64,000 bases of DNA from Parietaria judaica (GCA_954871525.1 OX940861.1:41677201-41741200); one strand, 5' to 3'. Shown: positions 10,690 to 21,435, numbered from the stretch's first letter. Made by a program: numbers and translations. The notes: generated from the letters alone by a model not told the origin.

Positions 10690-11644
10690 ATGACGCGCGG
10701 AACTAGTACGCGTGCAACAATGCTCACATTTGAATTTGTGTTAATCTTTTTAGGAATTAGAGACGACTTGTCAATAGCTCCCCAAAGAAATGATCAAGAT
10801 ATTATAAATGCTATGAGTTTGGTGAAAGTTTGTAAAAAACGATTACAAGATATGACAGACAACGGATAGAACGCTCTGTTTGAAAAAATCTTTACTTTTT
10901 GTATTCATTATAGTATTTATATTTTGAGTATGAAGAGTAACTAGTTGTGGAAAACAAAAAATCAACTACATGAGCAATTTGAAGCATTATAAGTTCGAAG
11001 TTGTGATTCTCGTGATCGGTACTCAACTTGACGAATTGAACGATCGATTCAACGAGACAACCACTGAGTTATTGCTTTGCGTAGCAATGTTTGAGTCCTA
11101 AATATTTCGTTGCGGCTTATGACGTGATGAAGTTAATCAAATTAGTTGAGTTCTACCCGATTTCAGTTTCAAAGCGTGTTCGGCTGGAAAGTCACCCTGA
11201 AAATTACATAGAAGATGTTCGTTTAGATGATCACCTTGTGGAATAGAAAAAAATTAGTAACCTTACAAGGATAATGGCTGAGACGGTTAAAGAGAAAGTA
11301 TTTCCGTTAGTTTCTCGGTTGCTGAAGTTGGCTTTCATTTTACCAATTGTTACGGCTTCGGTTGAGGGATCGTTTATAACTTCTATGAAATTTGTGAAGA
11401 CTAACTCACGTAACAAAATGGGAGATGACTGGCTAATTGATCTTCTATATACATAAATTGAGAATACCCTATTTTTTAATGAAATCGATGACGAGCCCAT
11501 CATGAATCATTTTCAGAACATGAAACTCGTAGAGGACAATTGTAATGTAATGTATGTTCCACATTTTAATATCATACCTTATTTTCAAAATTATAGTATG
11601 TTAATTTTCGCCCTCCCTTCCGATAATTTATGGTTTCGCCACTG
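10690..11644 (+). pseudogene. hAT transposase relic (TTF/DUF4371 class)
   Basis: Broken plus-strand frames line up with the intact hAT transposase at 18767-21181. At 10730-10869 a piece reads FVLIFLGIRDDLSIA...QDIINAMSLVK, matching the intact copy's LLLGISDKLCQALQ...QDILNAIRLV. At 11270-11456 the C-terminal dimerisation region is present (LPIVTASVEGSF...MKFVKTNSRNKMGDDWL). Stops and shifts separate the pieces and the N-terminal half is gone. The right end ...ggtttcgccactg (to 11644), read in reverse as CAGTGGCGAAACC, resembles the inverted repeat of the intact element. Confidence 0.75.
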
Positions 11645-12689
11645 AGTATGGTCCGTATTTATTTTTTAGAGTCTAATTTTTCAAATATATTACTTTTAAT
11701 CAATTACAAGTATAAACCGGTTGTTGCCTCAATTATAAATTGTTAATATGAGAAGGAAAAAGAGCATTCACAGTCAAACATACTTGCTTGATCTGTATTT
11801 TGTAGTCTATTTCTATTGCTGAAAGTGTCGATGACAGTGCTGTGAGGCTTCATCTGTTTCAGAGGGTTCCTTGCTTGATTATCAAGTTCGTCTTAATTGT
11901 GCAAGGTGCTAAAATATTTGAAATCATTATGCTCTTTGTAGAATTATAAGAAGTTCGTTGTAAATGTAGTCAATAATATAACTAATTATGATCATTTATG
12001 CTATGTTTAGTTTTTTCTATAAATTTGATAGTTTTCTTATTGTTTGCTTGTAATGTGTACAGAGAGTTGCTCTAATCAAGTATGAGGTATAACAAAGTAA
12101 AATTTTTATTTTTATTTTCCCATTTCGTTCATTTCAAGACAAAAAAAAAAAAAAAACAAGGCTTATTATTTAGTACAGCATGAATGCTTTTGAGGAAAAT
12201 CACGGTGAGCCTTTTTAATTTTTTTAATCTTTTGCTTGCGTTGTATTATTGATCTACGGTAACTCTTATCTCCCTCATTCTAATTTACAGGAGCCTTTTT
12301 TTTCTTGCTTTACTTAAATTTGATCAGTAATTTGTTCTTTATTACCATTAAATTAGCTATTTACTAATTTCCTCATCTGCTTGGGAATATAATTTAAAGT
12401 GCTTAACTGTTTAATTTTTCAGGTTTACTCTCACTAACTTTGAACTACCTAATTCGTTTTTTTTTTTTTTTTTTTATGCAGTTAGGCTTATTTCGTTGGT
12501 GAACACCCACAAAAAGCATTGGTTATACTTAGAAGTGTTTGCGTAGAAGTATTGATTGAATTAAAGCGCATCGAGGGATTGACATTTATGTATATAAATA
12601 TATTTGTTGTAAATTTTATGTTTCACTTATAATTTACACATGTACTATTCACATTTATGTAAATTTGGATTGGATACCGTTCTTGAAAA
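11645..12689. other. intergenic, AT-rich, no gene seen
   Basis: Long A and T runs (for example 12140-12156 and 12458-12475). No open frame with recognisable motifs and no clear element ends. Confidence 0.4.
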
Positions 12690-13281
12690 AAAAAACATAT
12701 TAGAGACTGAAAATATTGATTATTAAAGACTGATTTTCATATTCTAAAGAACTGTATTAGGAACTAAAATAAAATGGTATCGGAGATTAATTTTCAATCC
12801 TTAATACAAACATATTGGTGACTGAAATAATGTGGTATCAAAGACTAACGCACAGTCCCAGAAACACCTTATGAGGGACTGAAATGACATGATATCTCGC
12901 AACTTATGAAACGTTTTAGGGACAAAATAGACATGGTTTCAAGACTGATTTTTATTCTCCAAAGGTGTACAATAGGGACTGAAATAAAGCATTTTCGGAG
13001 GCTGATGGTTTAGTCACAAAAGTAATGTATTAGGGACTGAATTGACATGGTAGCGGGTGACATATTAAGGACTGAACTTATACGTATTCGAGAGTAGTTG
13101 ATAGTCTTACTGGCATCATATAAAAAGATTGGTATTTTAGTTAGCAATACAACTATCTAGGACAAAGCAGTTATAACTGGGCGGGGTGACTGAAAATCAG
13201 TCTCCGATACCAATTCGGGACTGATTTTTAAGTATCAGAGACTAAATTTTCAATCTCCGATACCCTTATTTTTTTGTAGTG
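12690..13281. mobile_element. CACTA-type end with subterminal repeats (non-autonomous or truncated)
   Basis: The right edge reads ...acccttatttttttgtagtg, which in reverse begins CACTACAAAAAAATAAGGGT, the typical start of plant CACTA elements. Inside, short motifs of the type ggtatcggagactga or agggactgaaat recur at least ten times in both orientations, as in CACTA subterminal regions. I see no matching CACTAC at the left edge, so the left end is lost or decayed. There is no transposase frame. Confidence 0.6.
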
Positions 13282-13376
13282 TGACCGAATGTTAAATATG
13301 CTACAAAACACTTAGACAAGTCCTAGGTTCAATCCATTGAAACGCAGAAATTGCGTATACATGTAATCAAGGCCGA

Positions 13377-14230
13377 CAACGCCGGTTCTGAGTTTCTGAT
13401 GGCCCTAGGCGAAATAGAAATTGGGGCCTTTAATAACAAAATTGATTGAGATTCTATGCAAAATACTAATATATCAAGGTTCCAACGTATTTACATGCAA
13501 AAATATCTAACAAGAATTTACTTAAATATGACGCGTCTAGCATTTTTAGACGCTAAAGTACTAATCAAATCAGAATAGTCAAGTTTCTTTGTCAAAAAAA
13601 TTTCGATAGATAACGTAGCTAAGCCGCTCATCCTTTCTTGAGACATACTTGATTAGTTTGGTAATTGGCAATTGTGACCTGCATAAAAATTAATATTTGA
13701 GGATAATCAATTACAAATTGATTCATAAAACAAGACAAAAATAATAAGAAGAAGAAAAGTAAAAGAATATACCCAGTTCTGAAGTTTTTGAGAAGAAGAA
13801 TAAAGCGTGTGTATATTGAAGGGAGAAGGAACGAAGGAAGTATTTAGGTATTTTAATATAAAAAATTTAACAAATAAAAAAAATCAAATAATTCTTAGGG
13901 CATCAGCATGAAAACAAAAGGGCCCAAATTAAAAACTTAATGCGGGGCCCATTTGTAAAGAGATTAGACAAAACGTAAGAGGGTATGAAAAAAAAAAAAA
14001 ACTCTCCTTGGAAAGCTATCGAGTTAACAAAATTGGGCTCCTCAATAGTGTCGATTGTTCTCACAGTGCAAATATATCTTGTAATATGATTACATGTAAT
14101 TTTGACAAATAATGTCACCTCAATAATAAATAAATAAAAGTCAAACATACTCCGAACCTTAAACAACATAATGAAGAACTTTTCAAAAATAAAATAAAAT
14201 TGAAAATGGGAACCAAAAATTAGACACAGA
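13377..14230 (-). mobile_element. relic of a second hAT-like element
   Basis: A short transposase tail (next entry) lies inside DNA with 'ggggcc' phrases at both sides (13413-13432 ggccctaggcg...ggggcc and 13920-13950 gggcccaaatt...ggggccc), which are common near the ends of this hAT class. The boundaries are uncertain. Confidence 0.4.
13518..13646 (-). pseudogene. hAT transposase C-terminal fragment, 42 aa
   Basis: The minus-strand frame from ATG 13646 to TAA 13518 reads MSQERMSGLATLSIEIFL followed by LDYSDLISTLASKNARRV. This is the distinctive C-terminal end of plant ZMYM1/TTF-type hAT transposases, just after the dimerisation helix. Only this last piece survives in frame. Confidence 0.7.
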
Positions 14231-14859
14231 CACTTATTTTGCTTGGCATGGTCCCGGCTCTCGATTCTTTGATAAAAGAAACGACTTTTTGGGTAAACTA
14301 ATTTGAAATAAACATAAACAGAAGAAGAAAAGGCTACTAAAAAACCCCTCTTGGAGTAAGTAAAAAAATAACGTTATTTGTAACAAACGTAGCAAATTTC
14401 GATGAAAATGGACTTGAATTCTTATGCTCGACCCTAACAAGAAAAGTTCATAGTGTTATTAAAGTATAACTAGTGATTTTGTTTGTCAGGTATCATCCAT
14501 TGTTCTAAAATTTGAACATTGAAAATTTTGGGCATTACTGTAGGAAAAAAGTGATATAATTGAAACTGAAATTCAAAATCTAAAACAAAAAACGGATGAG
14601 GGTATTATTTTCAATAAATGACAATATTAACGGGTTGAAGAACAAACGTTTGACAGTGATTAAGAGCTTGTCTAAAAAATGTTTAAGAATAATAAATTTG
14701 GTAATCAATGTGCTACTAATGTATTCAACTTTAATATCCCAATATATTAAGTTTTGGCTCATTCGACACATTATGATTTGCAACGCTTCTAAACTTGCAT
14801 GGGCTTTCAAAGATTTTTCTCTTGTCTTCGCTTTTTATTGAGCCTTTCTGAAAGTTTAG
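14231..14859. other. intergenic, no gene seen
   Basis: AT-rich. Open frames present on both strands at 14580-14841 are mirror images of low-complexity DNA and show no family motif. Confidence 0.4.
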
Positions 14860-15066
14860 TTCGCTGGAGGACTCGGTACACGGTTATTTCGTTGTATCCC
14901 GGAAAGTGACGCCATGCCGGTAGTGAGGGCACATCTGCTTAGTTTAAGGAAAGTGTCGCCTACACGCCTCGGGAATTTTCACTCTAATCTTTGTTTTGCA
15001 GGAAACTTCGATCTCAGCCCAAATTTGCTCCAGAGATTCATTGAGAAGACTGAGATAAACATGTAA
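14860..15066 (+). other. 68-codon open frame of coding-like composition, unrecognised
   Basis: A stop-to-stop frame reads GLGTRLFRCIPESDAMPVV...LGNFHSNLCFAGNFDLSPN...EKTEINM and ends at TAA 15064-15066. Its base composition is far less AT-rich than both flanks, suggesting a captured or relic exon. There is no initiating ATG at its left end, and no domain I can name. A splice acceptor-like ttttgcag sits at 14993-15000 inside it, so it may be a piece of two exons. Confidence 0.25.
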
Positions 15067-16944
15067 TATATAAACGCTGTAAAATATACATAGAAATTGC
15101 ATACCTTGTTTCTCTTTACTATTTATCTGGTTTAAAATAGGATTATTTATATAACACATATACATGTAGGCGCATTGTTAGTCATCATCATGTCATGCCG
15201 TTACGTTTGTACAGCTTCTTAACGTTGGCCATTTTCCTTCAACATTCAAACTTAGATATTTATTTATTTTTATATTTTCATCCAAAATTAGGTATTTATC
15301 GTAAATAACCAAAAAAATATATATATATCAGAAGTTTATTGGGTCGAACCATCATACATATAGAATTATGGACCGAACATATTGGAACTATTATTTCTTG
15401 GGCTTTTATAGTAAAGATCCATACAAACTTTGATTGTACAAAAGTTTTTTTCTACGTTATCCTTAGCAATTTCCATCATAGTACATGTTCCCTAGTAACC
15501 ACAAGCTTATCCTTTTCTTTCACTATATGTTTCTTTATTTTTTTCGACTCTTTTTGTTTATCGTAGCTCATACTTGCATGAGGAATTCGAACCACTTGGT
15601 ATATAACTTAACTATATATACATCAGATTAAGGTGTTCAAAAAATCAAGAAATGTCGTTGATTCGTAGACGATAAATAATACTTTTGTGCGATCCCGATT
15701 CTACCTAACATAATTAATCAATAGCTTCGATAATATAATAATTTTTTTTGTCCCAACAATATTAATTTATAGAGGTTTTACTCTATAATATTTATAGACC
15801 ATAGGCAAAAATATATACATTTTAGTACGACCCTAGAATAAAAGTGTGCATAATTATTCTATATTCATTTTTACAGTGAGAATATATATATTTTTTTTCT
15901 ATTAAATCGATCCAAATAGTTTACTCATAATACTGAAATGAAAAAAAAAAAACAAAACAAAGAGAAACTAATCATATTGCTGCAATACCACAATTTAATG
16001 ATATAATTAAGGAATTAGGGTCTGTTCAGGTGCAAGCTGAGTAGGATGTTAATTGCGATTACCAAATATTTATTTGATTTTGATATATATTGATATATTA
16101 ATATTATACCCTGACTGAGTCTACATGATGATCTGTAGCCCATTTGATTTTCCTAGAAAACAATAATAACAAAACAAAATACTAATGTCACTGCTATTTG
16201 AATTAATTAATTAACATATTATTACTAGATTAATAATATATTATATAATAAGTTCTATTACGTTGAGTTACCTTTACACAATTAAGTGTGTCAGCATGAT
16301 AATTTTATATAAAGAGATGTTTGCTAATGCCCAAAAACGTTTCAAACATTGCAGCGGTCCAAGTCTTGATTTTAGGCCACGCTCATCGTCGTTTGTTGAC
16401 TATGTTGGGCTTGAAGCTTGATTGATCAATGTTCTTTAGAGATCCATGATCTCCGTTTGACGGGCAGTCCAAAACCGGCTACTCCAACCCGTTACCATAG
16501 ATGTTGGAGTCCTCCGCCTAAGCGGTTGGATCAGACTCGGGATTTGGATCGGTGATCGCTGTGAATAGGAACTTCCGTTACACGGGCAGATCATGCCTCA
16601 GACTTTGATTCTTCGATCTCTTGAGAGCTGGATATTTCTCTAGCGCTTCCGCTCTATCATGCTCCTCCGCCTTCGCCTCTTAAAAACAAGAGAAAAACCC
16701 AAGGTTAGGGGGATATGAAGGGGGTGTCTCTGTATCAACCTCTCTGACGCTCAAGATTAGTAGAGTATTTAAGTCGGGAAAGGAAAAGACATGAAAAAGG
16801 AGGATAGCTATAGAGAGCGTTTGAATGAGAGGTTGTTTGATTGAAATGAGGCTCATATTCATAGGAGGGTCTAGGGACCTTGAAATACATAAAAATTACT
16901 TTGTTTGGTCCTTGGATAATTAAAATATTGTTTGCACCATTTTT
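15067..16944. other. intergenic; one GC-richer patch at 16340-16690, otherwise AT-rich
   Basis: Nothing definite. The 16340-16690 patch has a plus-strand phrase of the form CWSPPPKRL, vaguely like the start of LINE RNase H domains, and may be transposon debris; this is too weak to name. A reversed tRNA B-box-like stretch (gaattcgaacc, about 15583) is also present without an A box. Confidence 0.35.
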
Positions 16945-17395
16945 ATGTCTAACGGATGTCTCGGGCGTCCAAATGTGTCTTTAATCGTCTCTATGCGTTC
17001 CGGGCACTCTCAAAAGCTTGACGGCATCCATGGGCATCAACAGGCGTCAATCGGCATCCACGGAGCTCATAGGGACCCATGTATAATTATGGACATTTAT
17101 GGGTCCGGGTGTCTACGGGTCGCCTCGAGCGTCCAAATGTGGCCATGGTCGTCTTTATGCGCTCCGGGCGCTCTCAAAAGCTTAACGGCATCCATAGACA
17201 TCAACGGGCATCAATCAGCATCCATGAAGCTCATAGGGGCCCACGTGTAATTATAGGCTTTTATGAGTCCGAGCCCACGGGTCGCCTCGGGCGTCCAAAT
17301 GCATCCATGGTCGTCTTTATGCGTTATGGGCGCTCCCATAAGTTTAACGGCATCCATGGGCGTCAACCGGCATCCACAGAGCTCATAAGGATTGG
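16945..17395. repeat. short tandem array, about 2.8 copies of a 162-164-bp unit
   Basis: The phrase tcgggcgtccaaatg starts copies near 16961, 17125 and 17287. Each unit carries ctctcaaaagcttgacggc and several ggcatcca-type sub-repeats, then ggagctcatagg. The array is clearly GC-richer than its surroundings. Long open frames cross it on both strands but consist only of the repeat, so I do not call them genes. Confidence 0.88.
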
Positions 17396-17740
17396 GTTGG
17401 GCCTTAAATTTTTTAGGCTTCGAAAATTTATTTGAAGGTGAAGCCAAAGAAGATGACACTAAAATGTGATTTAGTTGATAACTTGTAATTAAATAATCCT
17501 TAAAATGTAGAAAAATCAAATATTTGGTTTGTATATATTTTTCAAAATCCAAATTTCCTGTTCTAGATTTTTATTCTTTAAAAATTCATTTTTTTATGTC
17601 ACAAAATTAAATTAATCTAAATTATCATACCTTCCTTCAAAAAAAAAATTATCATACCTAACCATCGAAATAAAAATATAATTATTAAAACTAATTAAAA
17701 ATAAATTGAATTGTAAAAGTTAATGTGGCGTTTGGTTAAC

Positions 17741-17811
17741 TGGTTTGGGAAACCAGTTTTGCAAATTGGTTTGGGAAACCAGTTTTGCAAATTGGTTTGG
17801 GAAACCAGTCT
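17741..17811. repeat. three tandem 26-bp palindromic units
   Basis: Units start at 17741, 17767 and 17793. The core actggtttgggaaaccagt is a near-perfect inverted repeat around ggg. They lie near the left end of the Harbinger-like element and could be subterminal transposase-binding sites. Confidence 0.85.
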
Positions 17812-17834
17812 GAGAGTTTAGTCTACCAAACCAG

Positions 17835-17842
17835 TTTGGGAG
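17835..17842. repeat. left 8-bp target duplication of the hAT element
   Basis: tttgggag here matches tttgggag at 21428-21435 exactly. Eight bases is the hallmark length for hAT transposons. Confidence 0.92.
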
Positions 17843-20800
17843 CAAAGGCGGAAGCACGGTCAACCATACCTTGGCTAAAGCCACCCCAAAACTTTTCTAA
17901 TTCCTATTAGCTTCAAGGAAATAACACGTGTAAGCCCCTGTGAAATTACAAATCCAGCCACCCTAACAATTTTTTAATTGTTATTAGGCCCAAAGCCAAG
18001 TCCAAATACAATTTTAATAAATTAGAAGTCAGCCCCCAGTCCCACTTCTCTTTCTTCTTTCTCGTCCTTCCCCCTTTTCACCTTTCCCGCTCAAACTCCC
18101 GACACCTCAGTCCTCAGATACTTTCTTCCAGTTCCAGCTCAGCCTCGAACGAACTTGCTTCTTTCTGCAGTGGTCGATGTCGTGCCTCTGGTTCTTCGAA
18201 GTTCGATAGACTCATTCTTCCATATTGACTCTCTATGCTCAGCCGCAAGTCGTCGCCACCTTTCTCGCAAGTCGCGCTCGCTTCACCTAGCTTTCTCTCG
18301 TTCATTGTCTATTTTTTTAGGTAAGATTTTCGATTCAAATCTGGTGATTGAGAGCTTCATCGGATTTTGAGTTTTGAGATTGCTTATGTATTTGGGCCTT
18401 TTTATTTTGAAACAGATTTTGTTTCGGTTACTCTGTTTTTCACATACGGTCAGATTCTACCGATCTTCGGCATCTGCATATTCATTGATTTATCTGGCGT
18501 TGTGTTCACCGCAGGTCCGATGTTCATAAAGCTTCTCTTTTAAGCTTTCCAAAGGGGAAAGTGTACTGGTTCAACCGGATAAATCAACTGCCATTGCAAT
18601 GGTTCGATTTTTACTTCTACATGTTATTTCAAATGGTTTAATTATAGATCTTATAAAATATTAGGTTAGGTTCACATATTTGTGTATTTCCACAATAAAA
18701 ACCATAAAAACAATCATCGATGTGTGTTTCAATAGATTTATAATTTTTGGATAATACGTTTTGCAGATGAAGAAGCTCGATGAATTCTTTAAGAGAAAAA
18801 GTGTTACAACTACAACACCGGAAAATGATTCTCATTATGAGGGTCGTGCTTCGAAGATTGGAAGAACTGAAGCTGAAACGACAACGGATTTTGTTATTGG
18901 TCCGTTTGTGGAAGCAGAGTTTGATATTACCAAGTTGGAACGTGATCCCGGAAAACGGCGACAAATATCGGATTATCCATCTCATTTGCGCGACGTAGTT
19001 CGGAGAACTTATATTAAACTCGGTCCTTATCAACCCATCGTGAAATATCGAAAATCGACCAAAAATTCAAGAAGCTTTCAAGCATCTTGGTATCAATCTT
19101 GGCCAACTTGGTTAGAATATTCTCCGAAGAATCATACTGCATTTTGTCTACCGTGTTTCTTATTTAAGAAAGATGGAAATTCTACATCCAAGGCGTTTAC
19201 TATCGTTGGCTTTGATACTTGGAATAAAGTGAATGGAATTAATTGTGCATTATCAGGACATATTGGAAAAAGGTTGAATTCAAGTCATAGAGAGGCTGAG
19301 AAAGCTTGTGCAGATCTTATGAATAAAGGTTGCCATATAGCGAATACACTCAAGAAAGCTACCACTCAAGAAATTGTGGATAATCGACTTCGTTTAACGA
19401 CTATAATCAAGGCGGTTAGGTTTCTTGTTATCCAAGGATGTGCTCTTAGGGGTCACGATGAGTCCGATACATCATCGAACCGTGGAAACTTCTTGGAGTT
19501 GACAGGTTTAATGGGTGAATGCCATGACCAAATAGCCGCAGTTTTGAAGAATGCTCCAGGAAACGCATTATATACGTCACCAAAATCACAAAAAGAAATC
19601 TTGCATATTTTAGCAAATAAAGTGAAGAAAGAGATTCGTGAGAAGATTGGTAATGGAAAGTATTGTTTACTAGTAGATGAAGCTCGAGATGAATCGAAAA
19701 GAGAGCAGATGTCTATTGTGTTGAGATTCGTTGACAAAGAGGGTTGCATTCAAGAGAGCTTTTTTGGGTTGATACACGTTACGGACACGAAGGCATCGAC
19801 TTTGCGAGATAATATTTTTATGCTTCTTTCTCAATATGATCTTGATGTTAAGTCTATCAGAGGACAAGGCTATGATGGTGCGAGTAATATGCGGGGAGAA
19901 TTCAAAGGTTTGAAAGCTTTAGTATCAAAAGAATGTCCACAAGCTTATTTCGTTCATTGTTTTGCTCATCGTTTACAATTGTCATTAGTTGCTTCAGCTC
20001 ATGAGGTACCCAATGTCTCAAACTTCTTTCGAAAGTTGAACTTCATCATCGGTGTTGTTGGTGGATCGTGTAAGCGAAATGACCAACTTAAAGCCGCACA
20101 TGCTTCAAATGTTGAATTTCTGCTTGATATTGGAGAGCTTGAGAGTGGAACGGGCCGCAATCAAATCGGTTCTCTAGTTCGAGCAGGTGATACTCGGTGG
20201 AGTTCTCATTTGAAATCAATAGATAGCTTGCTTACGATGTATAGCGCCGCTTGTGAAGTTTCCATGAACATTATGAACGATAAAGATGCACCTACCAAAA
20301 GAGGTGATGGAGCAACGGCTTATGATGATTTGGTTTCAATTGAGTTTGTTTTTTTCTTGCACATTATGCAATTATTATTGGGGATCTCTGATAAATTATG
20401 TCAAGCATTGCAACTTCGAACTCAAGATATTTTGAATGCGATCAGACTTGTATCAACAACCAAAAAACTGATTCAGAAGGAAAGAGATAGCGGGTGGGAG
20501 AAGTTAGTAGAAGATGTGAGACAATTTTGTGAAAAAGTGTCTTTGGATTTTCCAGATTTCTCAGCGACTTACATTCCTAAAAAAGGAAGACACTACGTTC
20601 GTTCAATCACAGTTGAGGAGTATTACAGAGCAGAATTTTTTTATGAAGCGGTAGACTCTCAATTGTCGGAAATGAACTACCGATTCAATGATAACACTGT
20701 TGAATTGATGAGACTCAGTTCAGCTTTAGATCCCTACGAGATGGTGATGGCAATTAGAATTGATGATATTTGCGAGTTAGCAGAAAAATTTTACAAGCCA

Positions 20801-21427
20801 GATTTTAATGAGTCTGAATTGCGTGATTTAAGAAGGGACCTTGCACACATTGATTATATTCGAGAAGATTCAGATTTCAAAGAATTGAAGACACTTTCCG
20901 ATCTAAGTCAGTGGATGGTGAAAACAAAGGTAGCGGCAACATTTCCTCTTGTGCATAGAGTGGTATCTCTTATTCTCTTACTTCCGGTTTCTACCGCCAC
21001 TACGGAGCGTTCCTTTTCAGCAATGAAAATCATCAAGAATACTCGTCGTAATAGAATGGAAGACGAGTTCTTATCTGATAGTTTAAGTGTGTACATTGAG
21101 AGAGAAATCTCTATGAAATTTAGTGCCGACTCTATTATCGACGACTTTCGCGACATGGCGGAAAGGCGTTGCTTATTTTGACGTTTAGAACGTGCACTAA
21201 ACTTTTTACTATGTGCTTCTATTTTATTTTTTATTTTAGCATTTGATTTATGATTGTTATCGTGTGTGTTGCAGTACGATGTGGACTTCCCGAGTAAAGG
21301 ACAACTTTTGAATCTGGTTTATTTTGACAATATTTAAACCTGTATTTTGACTTTGTATATACTACGTACGTAAATGAAAGATTTTTTTTTTAGCCCCCCC
21401 TCTCTCGGATTCCTGGTTCCGCCTATG
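17843..21427 (+). mobile_element. complete hAT transposon, 3585 bp, apparently autonomous
   Basis: The ends are imperfect inverted repeats: CAAAGGCGGAAGCA at the left and, read inward from the right, CATAGGCGGAACCA (12 of 14 match). A perfect 8-bp duplication, tttgggag, flanks it. It contains one uninterrupted transposase gene (18767-21181) and a plausible leader intron. The subterminal DNA has many agccaccc/agccccc phrases. It interrupts a Harbinger-like element. An exact duplication together with an unbroken 804-codon frame argues for a recent insertion. Confidence 0.93.
18767..21181 (+). CDS. hAT transposase, TTF-type zinc finger / DUF4371 class, 804 aa
   Basis: Cut-and-paste transposase. 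The start is ATG 18767; upstream frame lacks an ATG, and ttttgcag lies directly before it. Domains: a basic N-terminus with MKKLDEFFKRK; a TTF-type zinc-finger region (about residues 105-195, W..WLEYS...FCLPCFLF); an RNase H-like catalytic core with LLVDEARDESKREQM (about 300-315) and RGQGYDGASNM (about 364-374), then HCFAHRLQLSLV and DTRWSSH; and the C-terminal hAT dimerisation region (LPVSTATTERSFSAMK, about 737-755). Length and order match the plant 'ZMYM1-like' hAT transposases. No stop or frameshift is present. A leader intron with donor AG|GTAAGA at 18320 and acceptor at 18766 would place a 5' UTR exon upstream. In some annotations such genes are mislabelled as zinc finger MYM-type proteins. 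Confidence 0.94.
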   Translation: MKKLDEFFKRKSVTTTTPENDSHYEGRASKIGRTEAETTTDFVIGPFVEAEFDITKLERDPGKRRQISDYPSHLRDVVRRTYIKLGPYQPIVKYRKSTKNSRSFQASWYQSWPTWLEYSPKNHTAFCLPCFLFKKDGNSTSKAFTIVGFDTWNKVNGINCALSGHIGKRLNSSHREAEKACADLMNKGCHIANTLKKATTQEIVDNRLRLTTIIKAVRFLVIQGCALRGHDESDTSSNRGNFLELTGLMGECHDQIAAVLKNAPGNALYTSPKSQKEILHILANKVKKEIREKIGNGKYCLLVDEARDESKREQMSIVLRFVDKEGCIQESFFGLIHVTDTKASTLRDNIFMLLSQYDLDVKSIRGQGYDGASNMRGEFKGLKALVSKECPQAYFVHCFAHRLQLSLVASAHEVPNVSNFFRKLNFIIGVVGGSCKRNDQLKAAHASNVEFLLDIGELESGTGRNQIGSLVRAGDTRWSSHLKSIDSLLTMYSAACEVSMNIMNDKDAPTKRGDGATAYDDLVSIEFVFFLHIMQLLLGISDKLCQALQLRTQDILNAIRLVSTTKKLIQKERDSGWEKLVEDVRQFCEKVSLDFPDFSATYIPKKGRHYVRSITVEEYYRAEFFYEAVDSQLSEMNYRFNDNTVELMRLSSALDPYEMVMAIRIDDICELAEKFYKPDFNESELRDLRRDLAHIDYIREDSDFKELKTLSDLSQWMVKTKVAATFPLVHRVVSLILLLPVSTATTERSFSAMKIIKNTRRNRMEDEFLSDSLSVYIEREISMKFSADSIIDDFRDMAERRCLF

Positions 21428-21435
21428 TTTGGGAG
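21428..21435. repeat. right 8-bp target duplication of the hAT element
   Basis: tttgggag, identical to 17835-17842. Confidence 0.92.

Noticed and set aside
13315..13376. Possible tRNA-derived SINE (B-box-like aggttcaatcc)
   Set aside because: No A box at the right distance, no tail and no duplication found; also too close to the CACTA end to judge.
15575..15600. Reverse-strand B-box-like gaattcgaacc
   Set aside because: No clover-leaf or A box around it, so not a tRNA gene or a supported SINE.
16340..16690. Possible LINE RNase H start (CWSPPP phrase)
   Set aside because: Only one short phrase resembles the family and the surrounding frame gives no further match.
16945..17552. Open frames of 100-118 codons on both strands
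   Set aside because: They consist only of the 162-bp tandem repeat and have no family motif.
18638..19033. 131-codon minus-strand open frame
   Set aside because: It is the reverse shadow of the hAT transposase start and carries no family motif.
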